A model generated the notes under the pieces. That model was not told the origin of the DNA and did no database searches. It saw only the letters and a program-made list of their open reading frames with translations. A program made the translations under genes and the position numbers. Below are positions 32,604-40,571 of a DNA stretch of 51,273 nt, piece after piece (the stretch's first letter is position 1; each line of letters opens with the position of its first letter). The stretch is from Acidobacteriota bacterium (GTDB lineage Bacteria; Acidobacteriota; UBA6911; RPQK01; JAJDTT01), in contig JAJDTT010000068.1 in NCBI GenBank assembly GCA_022827025.1, positions 1-51,273 of the forward strand, given 5' to 3'.

Positions 32604-33020
32604 ATGAAAGCCACCTCTTTGTTCCTTACGGTTCTCCTGGTCTTCTCGACGAGCCTGCAGGCCGGTCCCATTCCGGCCCAGAAGGCGATTCACTCGATAT
32701 CGATCGAGGAGCTGAAGGGGCAGATCTCGGGACGGACGGCCGAACGCGCCGCCAATATTCGCGAAGTTCAGACCCTGCTCCGCCACCAGGCCGTGCAGGA
32801 TCGTCTGGGACACCTTTACGACCTGGAGCGGATCGCGGTCGCGGTACCCACGCTGGACGACGAGACGCTGGCCCGGCTGGCCCGGGAAAGCGAGCAGATG
32901 AACGAGCAGTTCCAGGCCGGCCTGCTCGGTCTCTCCTTCATGAGCTGGGTGGTCATCACCGGCCTCATCGTCTTCATCGTGCTCGTCCTGGTTCACACAT
33001 ACGACCGGGGAGAGCCCTGA
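32604..33020 (+). CDS. small exported protein, PA2779-like, C-terminal membrane anchor
   Basis: 138 residues from ATG 32604. An N-terminal signal peptide (LFLTVLLVFSTSLQAG) precedes a helical region with RAANIREVQTLLRHQAVQDR and TLDDETLARLARESEQ, and a C-terminal membrane span (MSWVVITGLIVFIVLVLVH) ends the protein. The helix-then-hydrophobic-tail layout and the leucine pattern resemble the PA2779 family, whose function is unknown. It sits between the TonB-dependent receptor and a strong hairpin, so it is likely the last gene of that unit. Confidence 0.7.
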   Translation: MKATSLFLTVLLVFSTSLQAGPIPAQKAIHSISIEELKGQISGRTAERAANIREVQTLLRHQAVQDRLGHLYDLERIAVAVPTLDDETLARLARESEQMNEQFQAGLLGLSFMSWVVITGLIVFIVLVLVHTYDRGEP

Positions 33021-33071
33021 CGCTTCTCCGCAGAGGCCTACACGCCCTTTGCTTTCCGCTCGGAAGTCTCA

Positions 33072-33110
33072 ACATCGGGCTGGCCGCGCATGCCGCGGCC
33101 AGCCCGATGT
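33072..33110 (+). terminator. 17-bp perfect-stem hairpin (putative terminator)
   Basis: ACATCGGGCTGGCCGCG pairs perfectly with 33094-33110 around a 5-base loop. It lies 51 bases after the small membrane protein gene and before the first GWxTD gene. There is no long T-run, so termination is inferred from stem strength and position. A TATAGT -10-like box for the next gene follows at about 33114. Confidence 0.6.
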
Positions 33111-33204
33111 CTGTTATAGTCGTGTGAAACGGTGTTCGTCCCGATAGGCGCTCCCTTCGGATCTCGAACCCGGTCAGGCTCTTGAACCCGTCGCGACTAC
33201 GAAG

Positions 33205-34839
33205 ATGCGGCAACACCCTCCATCGCTGTCTCTCCTCCTCCTGATCATCGCGTCACTCTACTTTCCCGGCCAGGCGCTGGCCAAAGAGAAAAAGGACGAT
33301 CGGGACACCTCCGCCGTTCGACAGGAGGAAACGGAAGATTACTACGACCGCTGGCTGAACCAGGACGTCACCTACATCATCAGCGACGAGGAGGAATCCG
33401 TTTTCAACAACCTCACCAGCCCCGAGGAAAAGGAGTTGTTCATCGAACAGTTCTGGCGCCGGCGGGACCCGGACCTGAGGACGGCCATCAACGAATTCAA
33501 GGAAGAGCACTATCGGCGCATCGCCTACGTCAACGAGCGGTTCTACGCCGGCGTGCCGGGCTGGAAGACGGATCGGGGGATGATCTACATCCTCCATGGA
33601 CCGCCTCATGAAATTGAGAGCTATGTGACCGGGGGCACTTACCATCGCTCCTTTAGCGAGGGCGGCGGCAGTACGGTGGTCCACCCCTTGGAGGTGTGGC
33701 GCTACCGGCACATCGAGGGTGTCGGGGACGACATCATTCTGGAATTCGTGGACCGCACCTACACGGGGACGTACAAGCTGGCCCTGTTCCCCGACGAGAA
33801 GGACGCTCTGCTCCATTTCGATGGATATGGCCTGACCCTGTCGGAGCAGTGGGGCATCAGCGACAAACAGCATCGTCCTTCCCTGATCGGCGGCAGGAGC
33901 ACCGCCTACGAAACCCGGCTGCACAACAACAACCCCTTCCAGCGGTACGAGATCTTCTCCCGGGTCATGGTCCCCAAGAAGATCAAGTACAAGGACCTGA
34001 AGGAGTTGGTCAAGGTGGAGATCGGTTTTTCCAACCTCCCCTTCCGGGTTCGCAGCGACTACTTCAAGCTCAACGACGGGCAGGTCCTGGTTCCCGTCAC
34101 CGTCGAGATCCGAAACAAGTTCCTGTCGTTCGAGCCCGACGGCGACGTGCACTCGGCCCGGGTCGGCCTCTACGGCGTCGTCACCAGCCTCACCAACAAG
34201 TTCATCGAGGAGTTCGACCAGGACCTGGTGATTTCGTTCGGTCCCGAACGGCTGATGAGGGGTCTGGAGGGGCGCGCCACCTACCAGAAGGTCCTGCTGC
34301 TGGACAGCGGGACCCGCTACAAGCTCGACCTGATCATGAAGGACCTCTCCAGCAACAACATCGGCGCCGTCAAGCACGGCATAATTCCACCGGCCAGCAT
34401 GCGGCAAAGGGAGAAGTTGAGCAGCAGCTCGATGCTGCTTTCCAACCACATGCAGGAGCTTCCCGAGGCGCCCGCCCAAGACCAGATGTTCGTCCTGGGA
34501 GACGTCAAGATCCGGCCCAGCCTCGACAAGAGCTTTTCCAAAGGGCTCCCGCTGGGTGTCTACCTGCACCTTTACAACTTCGGCATGGACCAGGCTTCCA
34601 ATACGCCCCAGGTACAAGTGGCGTACCGGATTTCGCGCGACGACGAAGTCATCGGCGAAGCGACGGACAGCCGCGGAGAATCGATCCAATTCTTCTCCGA
34701 CCGGAGAATGGTCCTGCTCAAGAGGTTGAGCCTGCGCACTCTGGAACCCGGGAAATACCGGCTCGAAGTCGAAGCCTGGGACCAGATCAAAGACGTCAGA
34801 ACCCGCGTCCAGGACAACTTCCAAGTGCAAGGCAGCTAG
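33205..34839 (+). CDS. GWxTD domain protein (paralogue 1)
   Basis: 544 residues from ATG 33205. A signal peptide (LSLLLLIIASLYFPGQALA) precedes a conserved N-terminal region with YYDRWLNQDVTYIISDEE, FIEQFWRRRDPD and EFKEEHYRRIAYVNERF. The domain-naming motif GWKTDRG is at residues 119-125, followed by YILHGPP. The C-terminal half is beta-rich, ending LEPGKYRLEVEAWDQI. GWxTD proteins are exported, of unknown function, and largely restricted to Acidobacteriota and related phyla. A paralogue with the same layout lies 1 kb downstream (35803-37404). Confidence 0.9.
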   Translation: MRQHPPSLSLLLLIIASLYFPGQALAKEKKDDRDTSAVRQEETEDYYDRWLNQDVTYIISDEEESVFNNLTSPEEKELFIEQFWRRRDPDLRTAINEFKEEHYRRIAYVNERFYAGVPGWKTDRGMIYILHGPPHEIESYVTGGTYHRSFSEGGGSTVVHPLEVWRYRHIEGVGDDIILEFVDRTYTGTYKLALFPDEKDALLHFDGYGLTLSEQWGISDKQHRPSLIGGRSTAYETRLHNNNPFQRYEIFSRVMVPKKIKYKDLKELVKVEIGFSNLPFRVRSDYFKLNDGQVLVPVTVEIRNKFLSFEPDGDVHSARVGLYGVVTSLTNKFIEEFDQDLVISFGPERLMRGLEGRATYQKVLLLDSGTRYKLDLIMKDLSSNNIGAVKHGIIPPASMRQREKLSSSSMLLSNHMQELPEAPAQDQMFVLGDVKIRPSLDKSFSKGLPLGVYLHLYNFGMDQASNTPQVQVAYRISRDDEVIGEATDSRGESIQFFSDRRMVLLKRLSLRTLEPGKYRLEVEAWDQIKDVRTRVQDNFQVQGS

Positions 34840-34843
34840 GAGC

Positions 34844-34912
34844 GGGGACTTTCCTGTCCCCCCGTATTTCTTTCCGCAACATGAATGGGAATCCGGCGGT
34901 TAGAAACCCGCC
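34844..34912. repeat. two REP-like palindromes after the first GWxTD gene
   Basis: GGGGAC-TTTCCT-GTCCCC (34844-34861) begins right after the stop codon, and GGCGG-TTAGAAAC-CCGCC (34895-34912) follows. They belong to two subtypes of the window's palindrome family. Confidence 0.75.
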
Positions 34913-35036
34913 GCTCCAATGCTTCGCGCTGTCACACGAGAAAGCGACTGTCCCCTTCTGACCGGAATCTGAGAGTTGTGCGCCTGATATAGTCGGAATC
35001 TCAAGGCGATTCCGAGAATGCAGCCAGGAGCTTCCC

Positions 35037-35753
35037 GTGAGCGTTGTTGTAATCATCTCAGCCAACATCGAATGGAAAGCCGTCAGGAGAATATTGCCTG
35101 AGGCTGCCCCCGAGACGTCTCCTTTTGGAGAATGGTTTGAGACGGAACTTGACACTCAGAACGACCTCCAGTCCGTCATTTTCTTACACGGCGGATGGGG
35201 CAAAATTTCGGCGGCGGCATCCGCGCAATACGTGATCGATCGATGGTCTCCGGATCTCGTCGTGAATCTGGGCACCTGTGGCGGATTTGAGGGAGCGGTT
35301 GAAAAGGACACCGTCGTGCTGGTTGAACGGACGGTCGTCTACGACATCATCGAGCAGATGGTGGATGCCGAGGAGGCCATCCGGGATTATTCGACGGAGA
35401 TCGATCTTTCGTGGTTGAGCGAGCCATATCCCCATCCTGTGCTGAGAACCGTCCTCGTATCGGCAGACCGCGACCTTGTTCCGGAAGAAATCCCAGACTT
35501 GAAGTCCAAATACGGCGCAGTGGCAGGAGATTGGGAATCGGGCGCAATCGCCTGGGTGGCCAACCGAAACCAGGTCCCATGTCTCATCTTGCGCGGGGTT
35601 ACGGATCTGGTGGGTGATGGAGGCGGCGAAGCCTATGCGGGCAAGGTGCAGATCTACGTGGAGAATACGGCGCGGGTCATGAACACTCTGATTCAGCAGC
35701 TTTCCCGGTGGATCGGAGTGGACCGCCAAAGTCCGGACCGGCGCAGGAGGTGA
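35037..35753 (+). CDS. MTA/SAH nucleosidase-like (phosphorylase superfamily) protein
   Basis: 238 residues from GTG 35037, with AGGAG about 6 bases upstream. The fold is the nucleoside phosphorylase superfamily: VVIISANIEWKAV, VVNLGTCGGFEGAVEKD, DWESGAIAWVA and LILRGVTDLV. Residues aligning with the MTA/SAH nucleosidase catalytic set are kept: E12, E167 (usual context ME-S/A) and D190 (usual SD, here TD). It probably cleaves methylthioadenosine, S-adenosylhomocysteine or a related nucleoside in the cytoplasm, recycling SAM by-products. The WES variant of the purine-site motif leaves the exact substrate open. No signal peptide is seen, unlike the two GWxTD proteins on either side. Confidence 0.75.
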   Translation: MSVVVIISANIEWKAVRRILPEAAPETSPFGEWFETELDTQNDLQSVIFLHGGWGKISAAASAQYVIDRWSPDLVVNLGTCGGFEGAVEKDTVVLVERTVVYDIIEQMVDAEEAIRDYSTEIDLSWLSEPYPHPVLRTVLVSADRDLVPEEIPDLKSKYGAVAGDWESGAIAWVANRNQVPCLILRGVTDLVGDGGGEAYAGKVQIYVENTARVMNTLIQQLSRWIGVDRQSPDRRRR

Positions 35754-35802
35754 CTCGGCGACAGACCTCCGAGTCCGGTTGGGGTAGAATAGAGGCAACA
35801 AG

Positions 35803-37404
35803 ATGAATCCGGTGAACCCAGCAAGGTGCTTCCTGGCCTTCACGCTGTCGTGCTTGGTTTTCCTGCCCAACGCAGCGGCCCAATCAAAAGAGGAGAAGAT
35901 CGATCCCTTTGAAAAGTGGTTGAAGGAGGACGTCCTCTACATCATCGCGGACGAGGAGAAGAGCACGTTCCAGAACCTGACCACTGCCGTCGAGAAGGAA
36001 AACTTCATCGAACAATTCTGGCGGCGGAGGGATACGGACCGCTCCACGAGGGAGAACGAGTTCAAGGAAGAGCACTACCGGCGCATCGCGTTTGCCAACG
36101 ACCATTTCCACTATGCCGGCGTCTCCGGATGGAGAACGGACCGCGGCCGCATCTACATCATTTTCGGAGAGCCCCAGAGCCGCGAGCGGTATACGTCGGG
36201 CGCCATGTATTTCCGGCCCTTGTCCGAGGGCGGCGGGAGGACTCGAACCTTTCCCTACGAGAGGTGGCACTACAACCACCTGCCGGGAATCGGCCAGGGA
36301 GTCGATCTGGAGTTCGTGGACCGGTCCCAGACCGGCGACTTCAAGCTGGCCCTGCGTCCCGAGGAAAAGGACGCCCTGATGAATGTGCCGGCGGGTGGGT
36401 GGACGTTCTACGAGATGATCGGTGCGGAAACCCGGCCCGGGCGGTTCATCGCCAGGGATCTGATGCGGACTTCGGGGTTCGAGGGGGAGGGGCACCACCG
36501 CACGTCATCGAATCCCTTCCTGATGCTGGAAACCTATTTCCAGGCCCAGCGGCCTCCCGAGATCCAGTTCGAGGATCTCCGGGCCGCAGTGATGACCCGG
36601 ATCACCTACGACGAACTCGCCCTGCAGGTGATCGATTCCTACCAGGTGCTGAACCCGAAGACCTTCCTGGTGCCCATCACCGTCGTCGTTCCGGGCTCGC
36701 AGTTGACCTACGAGGACCTGGCTGACGGCACGCGCCGCGCCACGGTCGAGCTGTACGGATCCATCACCGCGCTGGGTGGGCGGGTGGTCCATGAGTTCGA
36801 GGAGTCGATCTACCGGGATCTTCGCAGCGAACGGGAACGCGTTGCCCGTGACGTCTATTTTCAGAAGAAGCTCCCCCTTTCTCCCGGGCTCTACAAGCTC
36901 AACGTCATTGTCCGCGATCAACAGAGCGGCCGCATGGGAGCGATCCAGCGCCGGCTGGGCCTTCCCATGAAGGTTCCCAGTGACCTGAATCTCTCCTCGG
37001 TGACCTTGGCCGACTACATCGTCCCGGCGCAGGGGGAAACGGTCACCGCCCCCTTCGTCACGCCGCTGGGCTGGAAGGTCTACCCTTCGATGGACGGGGA
37101 GTTTCAGCCTGAGGATCCGTTGGGGACCTATTTCGAGATCTACGGTTACGCCATCGACGGCGCCAGCCAGGCTCCCGATCTGGGCATCCATGCCCGGATC
37201 TGGGATCGGAAAGGAAAGCCGATTCTGAACTCTCCCGGGCAGAATCAGATCGTTCCCTACACCGACCGCGTCCTGGTCGCTCAGGTATTCGACCTCAAGT
37301 CGCTGCAACCCGGGGACTACCGGTTGGAGATCAAGGTCGAGGACCGGATCGGCGGAGCGGACGTGGCCGGAGAAGCCCTCTTCCAGGTCAAGGAGCCAGA
37401 GTAG
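35803..37404 (+). CDS. GWxTD domain protein (paralogue 2)
   Basis: 533 residues from ATG 35803. A signal peptide (LAFTLSCLVFLPNAAA) precedes LYIIADEEKSTFQNLT, FIEQFWRRRDTD and EFKEEHYRRIAFANDHF. GWRTDRG is at residues 109-115, followed by YIIFGEP. The C-terminal beta-rich half ends LQPGDYRLEIKVEDRI. It is closely parallel to the protein at 33205-34839, so the two arose by duplication with the nucleosidase-like gene now between them. A TAGAAT -10-like box lies just upstream. Confidence 0.9.
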   Translation: MNPVNPARCFLAFTLSCLVFLPNAAAQSKEEKIDPFEKWLKEDVLYIIADEEKSTFQNLTTAVEKENFIEQFWRRRDTDRSTRENEFKEEHYRRIAFANDHFHYAGVSGWRTDRGRIYIIFGEPQSRERYTSGAMYFRPLSEGGGRTRTFPYERWHYNHLPGIGQGVDLEFVDRSQTGDFKLALRPEEKDALMNVPAGGWTFYEMIGAETRPGRFIARDLMRTSGFEGEGHHRTSSNPFLMLETYFQAQRPPEIQFEDLRAAVMTRITYDELALQVIDSYQVLNPKTFLVPITVVVPGSQLTYEDLADGTRRATVELYGSITALGGRVVHEFEESIYRDLRSERERVARDVYFQKKLPLSPGLYKLNVIVRDQQSGRMGAIQRRLGLPMKVPSDLNLSSVTLADYIVPAQGETVTAPFVTPLGWKVYPSMDGEFQPEDPLGTYFEIYGYAIDGASQAPDLGIHARIWDRKGKPILNSPGQNQIVPYTDRVLVAQVFDLKSLQPGDYRLEIKVEDRIGGADVAGEALFQVKEPE

Positions 37405-37453
37405 AGATCAATTCACTCAGAATCCCCGTGGCCGACCGTTCAGGGCACCGGCA

Positions 37454-37762
37454 TCAATCCATATGGAAGACCTCTTCCCAGGGCTCTGACTGCTGGGCTT
37501 GGATGCCGCCATCGAAATAGTCCGCCATGTACGCGTTCCAGCGTTTGACGACGTCTTTATCCGATAGCTCCCTTACGGTTGCCGCGTAATCCTCGGTTTC
37601 GAGGTAAATGATCACAGCGTTTCCTCGGACGAAACAACTGTGATTCCTGACTCCCGCTCGGGTTCCCGCCTCGATCAACTCAGGCCAGACGCGCTGATGG
37701 GCCTCCTTGTAGCCCTCGACCATGTCCGGCTTCAATCTCATAACGTAGGCGATACGTTCCAT
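37454..37762 (-). CDS. rhaM: L-rhamnose mutarotase RhaM
   Basis: 102 residues from ATG 37762. It interconverts the alpha and beta anomers of L-rhamnose (or a related 6-deoxy sugar) in the cytoplasm. The sequence runs RIAYVMRLKPDMVEGYKEAH with Y18 and H22 where the E. coli enzyme has its active-site pair. NHSCFVRGNAVIIYLETED and KRWNAYMADYFD follow, and the C terminus is EEVFHMD. Length matches the family. No other rhamnose gene is nearby. Two direct CTGGTTCAC repeats lie upstream. It faces away from the ceramidase-like gene. Confidence 0.93.
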   Translation of the reverse strand: MERIAYVMRLKPDMVEGYKEAHQRVWPELIEAGTRAGVRNHSCFVRGNAVIIYLETEDYAATVRELSDKDVVKRWNAYMADYFDGGIQAQQSEPWEEVFHMD

Positions 37763-37773
37763 CGTTCCTTGTC

Positions 37774-37808
37774 CTGGTTCACATTTTTCGCCCGGTTGTC
37801 TGGTTCAC
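37774..37808. promoter_or_regulatory. direct repeat upstream of rhaM (candidate operator)
   Basis: CTGGTTCAC at 37774-37782 recurs at 37800-37808, a 26-base period, in the divergent region before rhaM and the ceramidase-like gene. A regulator dimer site is possible, but nothing else supports it. Confidence 0.2.
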
Positions 37809-37946
37809 GGTGGTATTGATCTTATCTTCAATCACTCCCCGAAAATACCGGGAGGCGACTGAAGACAGGATCGATTTCGTCATATACTTGGCAATCCGGC
37901 GAGCCGGTTCGCCCCTCATCTCAAGGTCCGAAGGGAGATTCAAATC

Positions 37947-39386
37947 ATGTCGTCAACCCTCTACGCAGGCGTTGCCCGCCGCGTGATCAACCCAAAGATC
38001 GGCACGGCCATGGGAGGCCTGAGGCTGTTCTCGAGTCCCATCCAGGCCATCGAGAGCGACTTGACGGCAACCGTTCTGGTGCTGTCGAACGAGACCACCA
38101 AAGTGGCCGTCGCCGCCCTCGATCTCGCCGTATTCTCCCCGGCCGAGGGACTCGCCATGCGCGAGAACATGGGAAACGCCATCGGCGTCCCCGCCACCAA
38201 CGTCATGCTGAACCTGAGCCACAACCACAGCTCACCCTGCCTGCCCAATTGGGTTCCCGACACCGAAGAACAGACCCGCCTCAAGACCCGTTACCGGGAC
38301 AACCTGAACGACTGGCTCGTCGAGGCGGTTCAAGAAGCCGATTCCCGTCTCCAACCGGCGCGCATCGGCGCCGGCTGGGGGGAGAGCGACATCGGCATCT
38401 ACCGGCGTGAGACCGGACCCGACGGCCGGGATGTCCTGGGAGAAGTTCCGGATCATCCCATCGATCCGGCCGTGGGCGTGGTCCGGGTCGACGACCTGGA
38501 CGGCAACCCCATCGCAGTCCTGTTCAGCTACGGCTGCCACCCGGTCACCGTGGGACCCCGTTCCATGGTGGCCTCGGCCGATTTTCCCGGTCCGGCGCGC
38601 GACGTGCTCGAGAAATGCCTGGGCGGGACGGCGATCTTCCTTCAGGCGTGCGGCGGCAACATCAATCCCCGCCCCGGCATCGGCTACGAGGTGGATTGCC
38701 GGGACGTGAAGGGGAGAATCGGGATGGAGCTGGGAAGCGAAGCGTTGCGGGTCGCCGCCGGGGTCCGCACCCACCTGGAGCCTGGAGATCGGATCCCGCT
38801 CGGAAACATCCCCAACATCCTGTTCCGGCCCTGGCGGAATGTGCAAGGGGACACTTGCACCTACCTGGGAGCCGTTGAAGAGACCATCGGGCTTGAGTTC
38901 GGGAACCTCCCTTCCCGCGAGGAGGCTCGGCGCATTCGCGACCAGTGGAGCGCCGAGCTGGAGCGGCGAAAAACCGGCAATGCCCGGCAGTGGGAGATAC
39001 GCGTCGCCGCCCGGTTTGCCGAGTGGTCCGAAAATCTGCTGGCAGCCGCCGAAGCAGACCATCCGACGCTGGATCTGGAAGCGCAGGCCATCCGGGTCAA
39101 CGACATCGTGCTGTTGGGCATGAACATGGAGATCTTCTTCGAGACCGGACTGGCCATCAAGGCGCGGTCTCCGCTGAGGCACACTCTCCCGTTGGGGTAC
39201 ACGAACAGCTCCATCAGCTACCTGCCCCGCGAAGTGGACTATCCCGAGGGGGGGTGGAAATTGGGCGAGATCTACCACGTGCCGGACCTGCTCTTCCAAT
39301 CCTATGGCGTCCCGGTCGCACCGCGGCCAGATGCCGAGGAGATCGCCGTCGATCGAGTGTCGGCGCTGATTCGAAAGCTGGCGTAG
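37947..39386 (+). CDS. neutral ceramidase-like hydrolase (N-terminal domain family)
   Basis: 479 residues from ATG 37947. Motifs of the neutral/alkaline ceramidase N-terminal domain are present: YAGVARRVINPKIGTAM, MLNLSHNHSSP (H92, H94), FSYGCHPVTVG (H198) and LQACGGNINPRPG, which together give the zinc-binding core. No signal peptide is seen, unlike secreted ceramidases, and the C-terminal Ig-like domain of that family is absent. Many such bacterial proteins are of unknown substrate and lie in sugar or lipid gene sets. Here the neighbours are rhaM and an SDR, converging 5 bases downstream. Confidence 0.8.
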   Translation: MSSTLYAGVARRVINPKIGTAMGGLRLFSSPIQAIESDLTATVLVLSNETTKVAVAALDLAVFSPAEGLAMRENMGNAIGVPATNVMLNLSHNHSSPCLPNWVPDTEEQTRLKTRYRDNLNDWLVEAVQEADSRLQPARIGAGWGESDIGIYRRETGPDGRDVLGEVPDHPIDPAVGVVRVDDLDGNPIAVLFSYGCHPVTVGPRSMVASADFPGPARDVLEKCLGGTAIFLQACGGNINPRPGIGYEVDCRDVKGRIGMELGSEALRVAAGVRTHLEPGDRIPLGNIPNILFRPWRNVQGDTCTYLGAVEETIGLEFGNLPSREEARRIRDQWSAELERRKTGNARQWEIRVAARFAEWSENLLAAAEADHPTLDLEAQAIRVNDIVLLGMNMEIFFETGLAIKARSPLRHTLPLGYTNSSISYLPREVDYPEGGWKLGEIYHVPDLLFQSYGVPVAPRPDAEEIAVDRVSALIRKLA

Positions 39387-39391
39387 GCGCC

Positions 39392-40219
39392 CTATCCGGA
39401 AGAACTCAGGTAGTCCATCCGTCCCCCGTCGACGGTCAGAATCTGCCCGGTGACGAAGCGGGCTTCGGAGGAGGCCAGGTAGGCTACGGCGGCGGCGATG
39501 TCGCCGGGTTCACCGACCCGTCCCAGCACGCTGCGTCCGGCGAACTCTTCAATGACCCGCTCCAATTCGTCGGGCGGGGTTAGCTGCACGACGAGGTCGG
39601 TTCGGACCAGGCCGGGGGCCACGGAATTGACATTGATGTTGTCCGGGCCCAGTTCCAGCGCGAAGCGTTTGGTCAGGTTCATGACGGCCGCCTTGGTCGC
39701 GCTGTAGAAGGTCCTCAGCGGGGAGATGTTGCCATAGCCGGCAATGGACGAGATGTTGACGATGGAGCCGGAACGCCGTTCCCGCATCTGCGGCAGGACC
39801 GCCCGCGTGCAGTTGATGATGCCCCGGACGTTGACCCCCCACATGGCTTCCAGGTCCCGGTCCAGGTCCTCATCGGAGCCGTATGAGGTCAGGTCACTGT
39901 CGAGCACGATGGCCGCGTTGTTGACCAGGACGTCGATGCGGGAAAACCTCTCCAGGATCCGGTCGACCATGGCTTGGACGGCGGAACGATCAGCGACGTC
40001 CGCCTGCACCGCCTCGGCCTCCGTTCCCAGCCGGTTCACGTGCTCGACGGTCTCGGCGGCGGCCGATTCATTGCTCACGAAGTTGATCCCGACCCGGGCC
40101 CCTTCCTGAGCCAGGCGCAGCGACACGGCCCGGCCGATCCCTCGCGACCCCCCGGTCACGAGAGCCACTTTCCCCTGAAATCTCCGGCCGGGATCGCCAC
40201 TTTCCGTCCGATTCGTCAT
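39392..40219 (-). CDS. SDR family NAD(P)-dependent oxidoreductase (FabG-like)
   Basis: 275 residues from ATG 40219. Classical short-chain dehydrogenase motifs are present: TGGSRGIG (residues 22-29) for NAD(P), LVNNAA, catalytic S158, Y172 and K176 (FYSATKAA), and PGLVRTDL. The C terminus has TGQILTVDGG. It resembles 3-oxoacyl-ACP reductase or sugar dehydrogenases; the substrate is not determinable. It is convergent with the ceramidase-like gene. Confidence 0.92.
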   Translation of the reverse strand: MTNRTESGDPGRRFQGKVALVTGGSRGIGRAVSLRLAQEGARVGINFVSNESAAAETVEHVNRLGTEAEAVQADVADRSAVQAMVDRILERFSRIDVLVNNAAIVLDSDLTSYGSDEDLDRDLEAMWGVNVRGIINCTRAVLPQMRERRSGSIVNISSIAGYGNISPLRTFYSATKAAVMNLTKRFALELGPDNINVNSVAPGLVRTDLVVQLTPPDELERVIEEFAGRSVLGRVGEPGDIAAAVAYLASSEARFVTGQILTVDGGRMDYLSSSG

Positions 40220-40288
40220 GAGGTCCTCTCGCGGGTAGCCTATCAGTCCCGCTTGGCGCCATCAAAATCAGGTTAAATCTCCGCCGCA

Positions 40289-40371
40289 GGGGCGACCCGT
40301 GTGTGTGGTCGCCCTTCCCGGGCCGACCAGTAACGTGCGACAGCGGGCACCCGCAAGGGGTGCCCCTACGG
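40289..40371. repeat. two palindromes (GGGCGACC and GGGCACCC types)
   Basis: GGGCGACC/GGTCGCCC (40290-40314) and GGGCACCC-GCAAG-GGGTGCCC (40345-40365) lie between the SDR and PPC genes. The second type recurs at 51019-51039 and the first at 51174-51194. Confidence 0.8.
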
Positions 40372-40571
40372 CGTGATCCTCGTTCAAACTCGCTTCCCCT
40401 GTTCTCCCGAACCCCCAGAAAAATGGGGAAGATCCTGATTGAGAGCATATTTCGCCGCGATGGTCTAAAATGATCCGCGTCCGATTCGCTCTCCGCCCCG
40501 GAGAGAGCGGCTACTTTCCAACGCCGGCGATCCGGATCGCGGGGAGTCTCAAGTTCAAGGGAGACAGTCCT

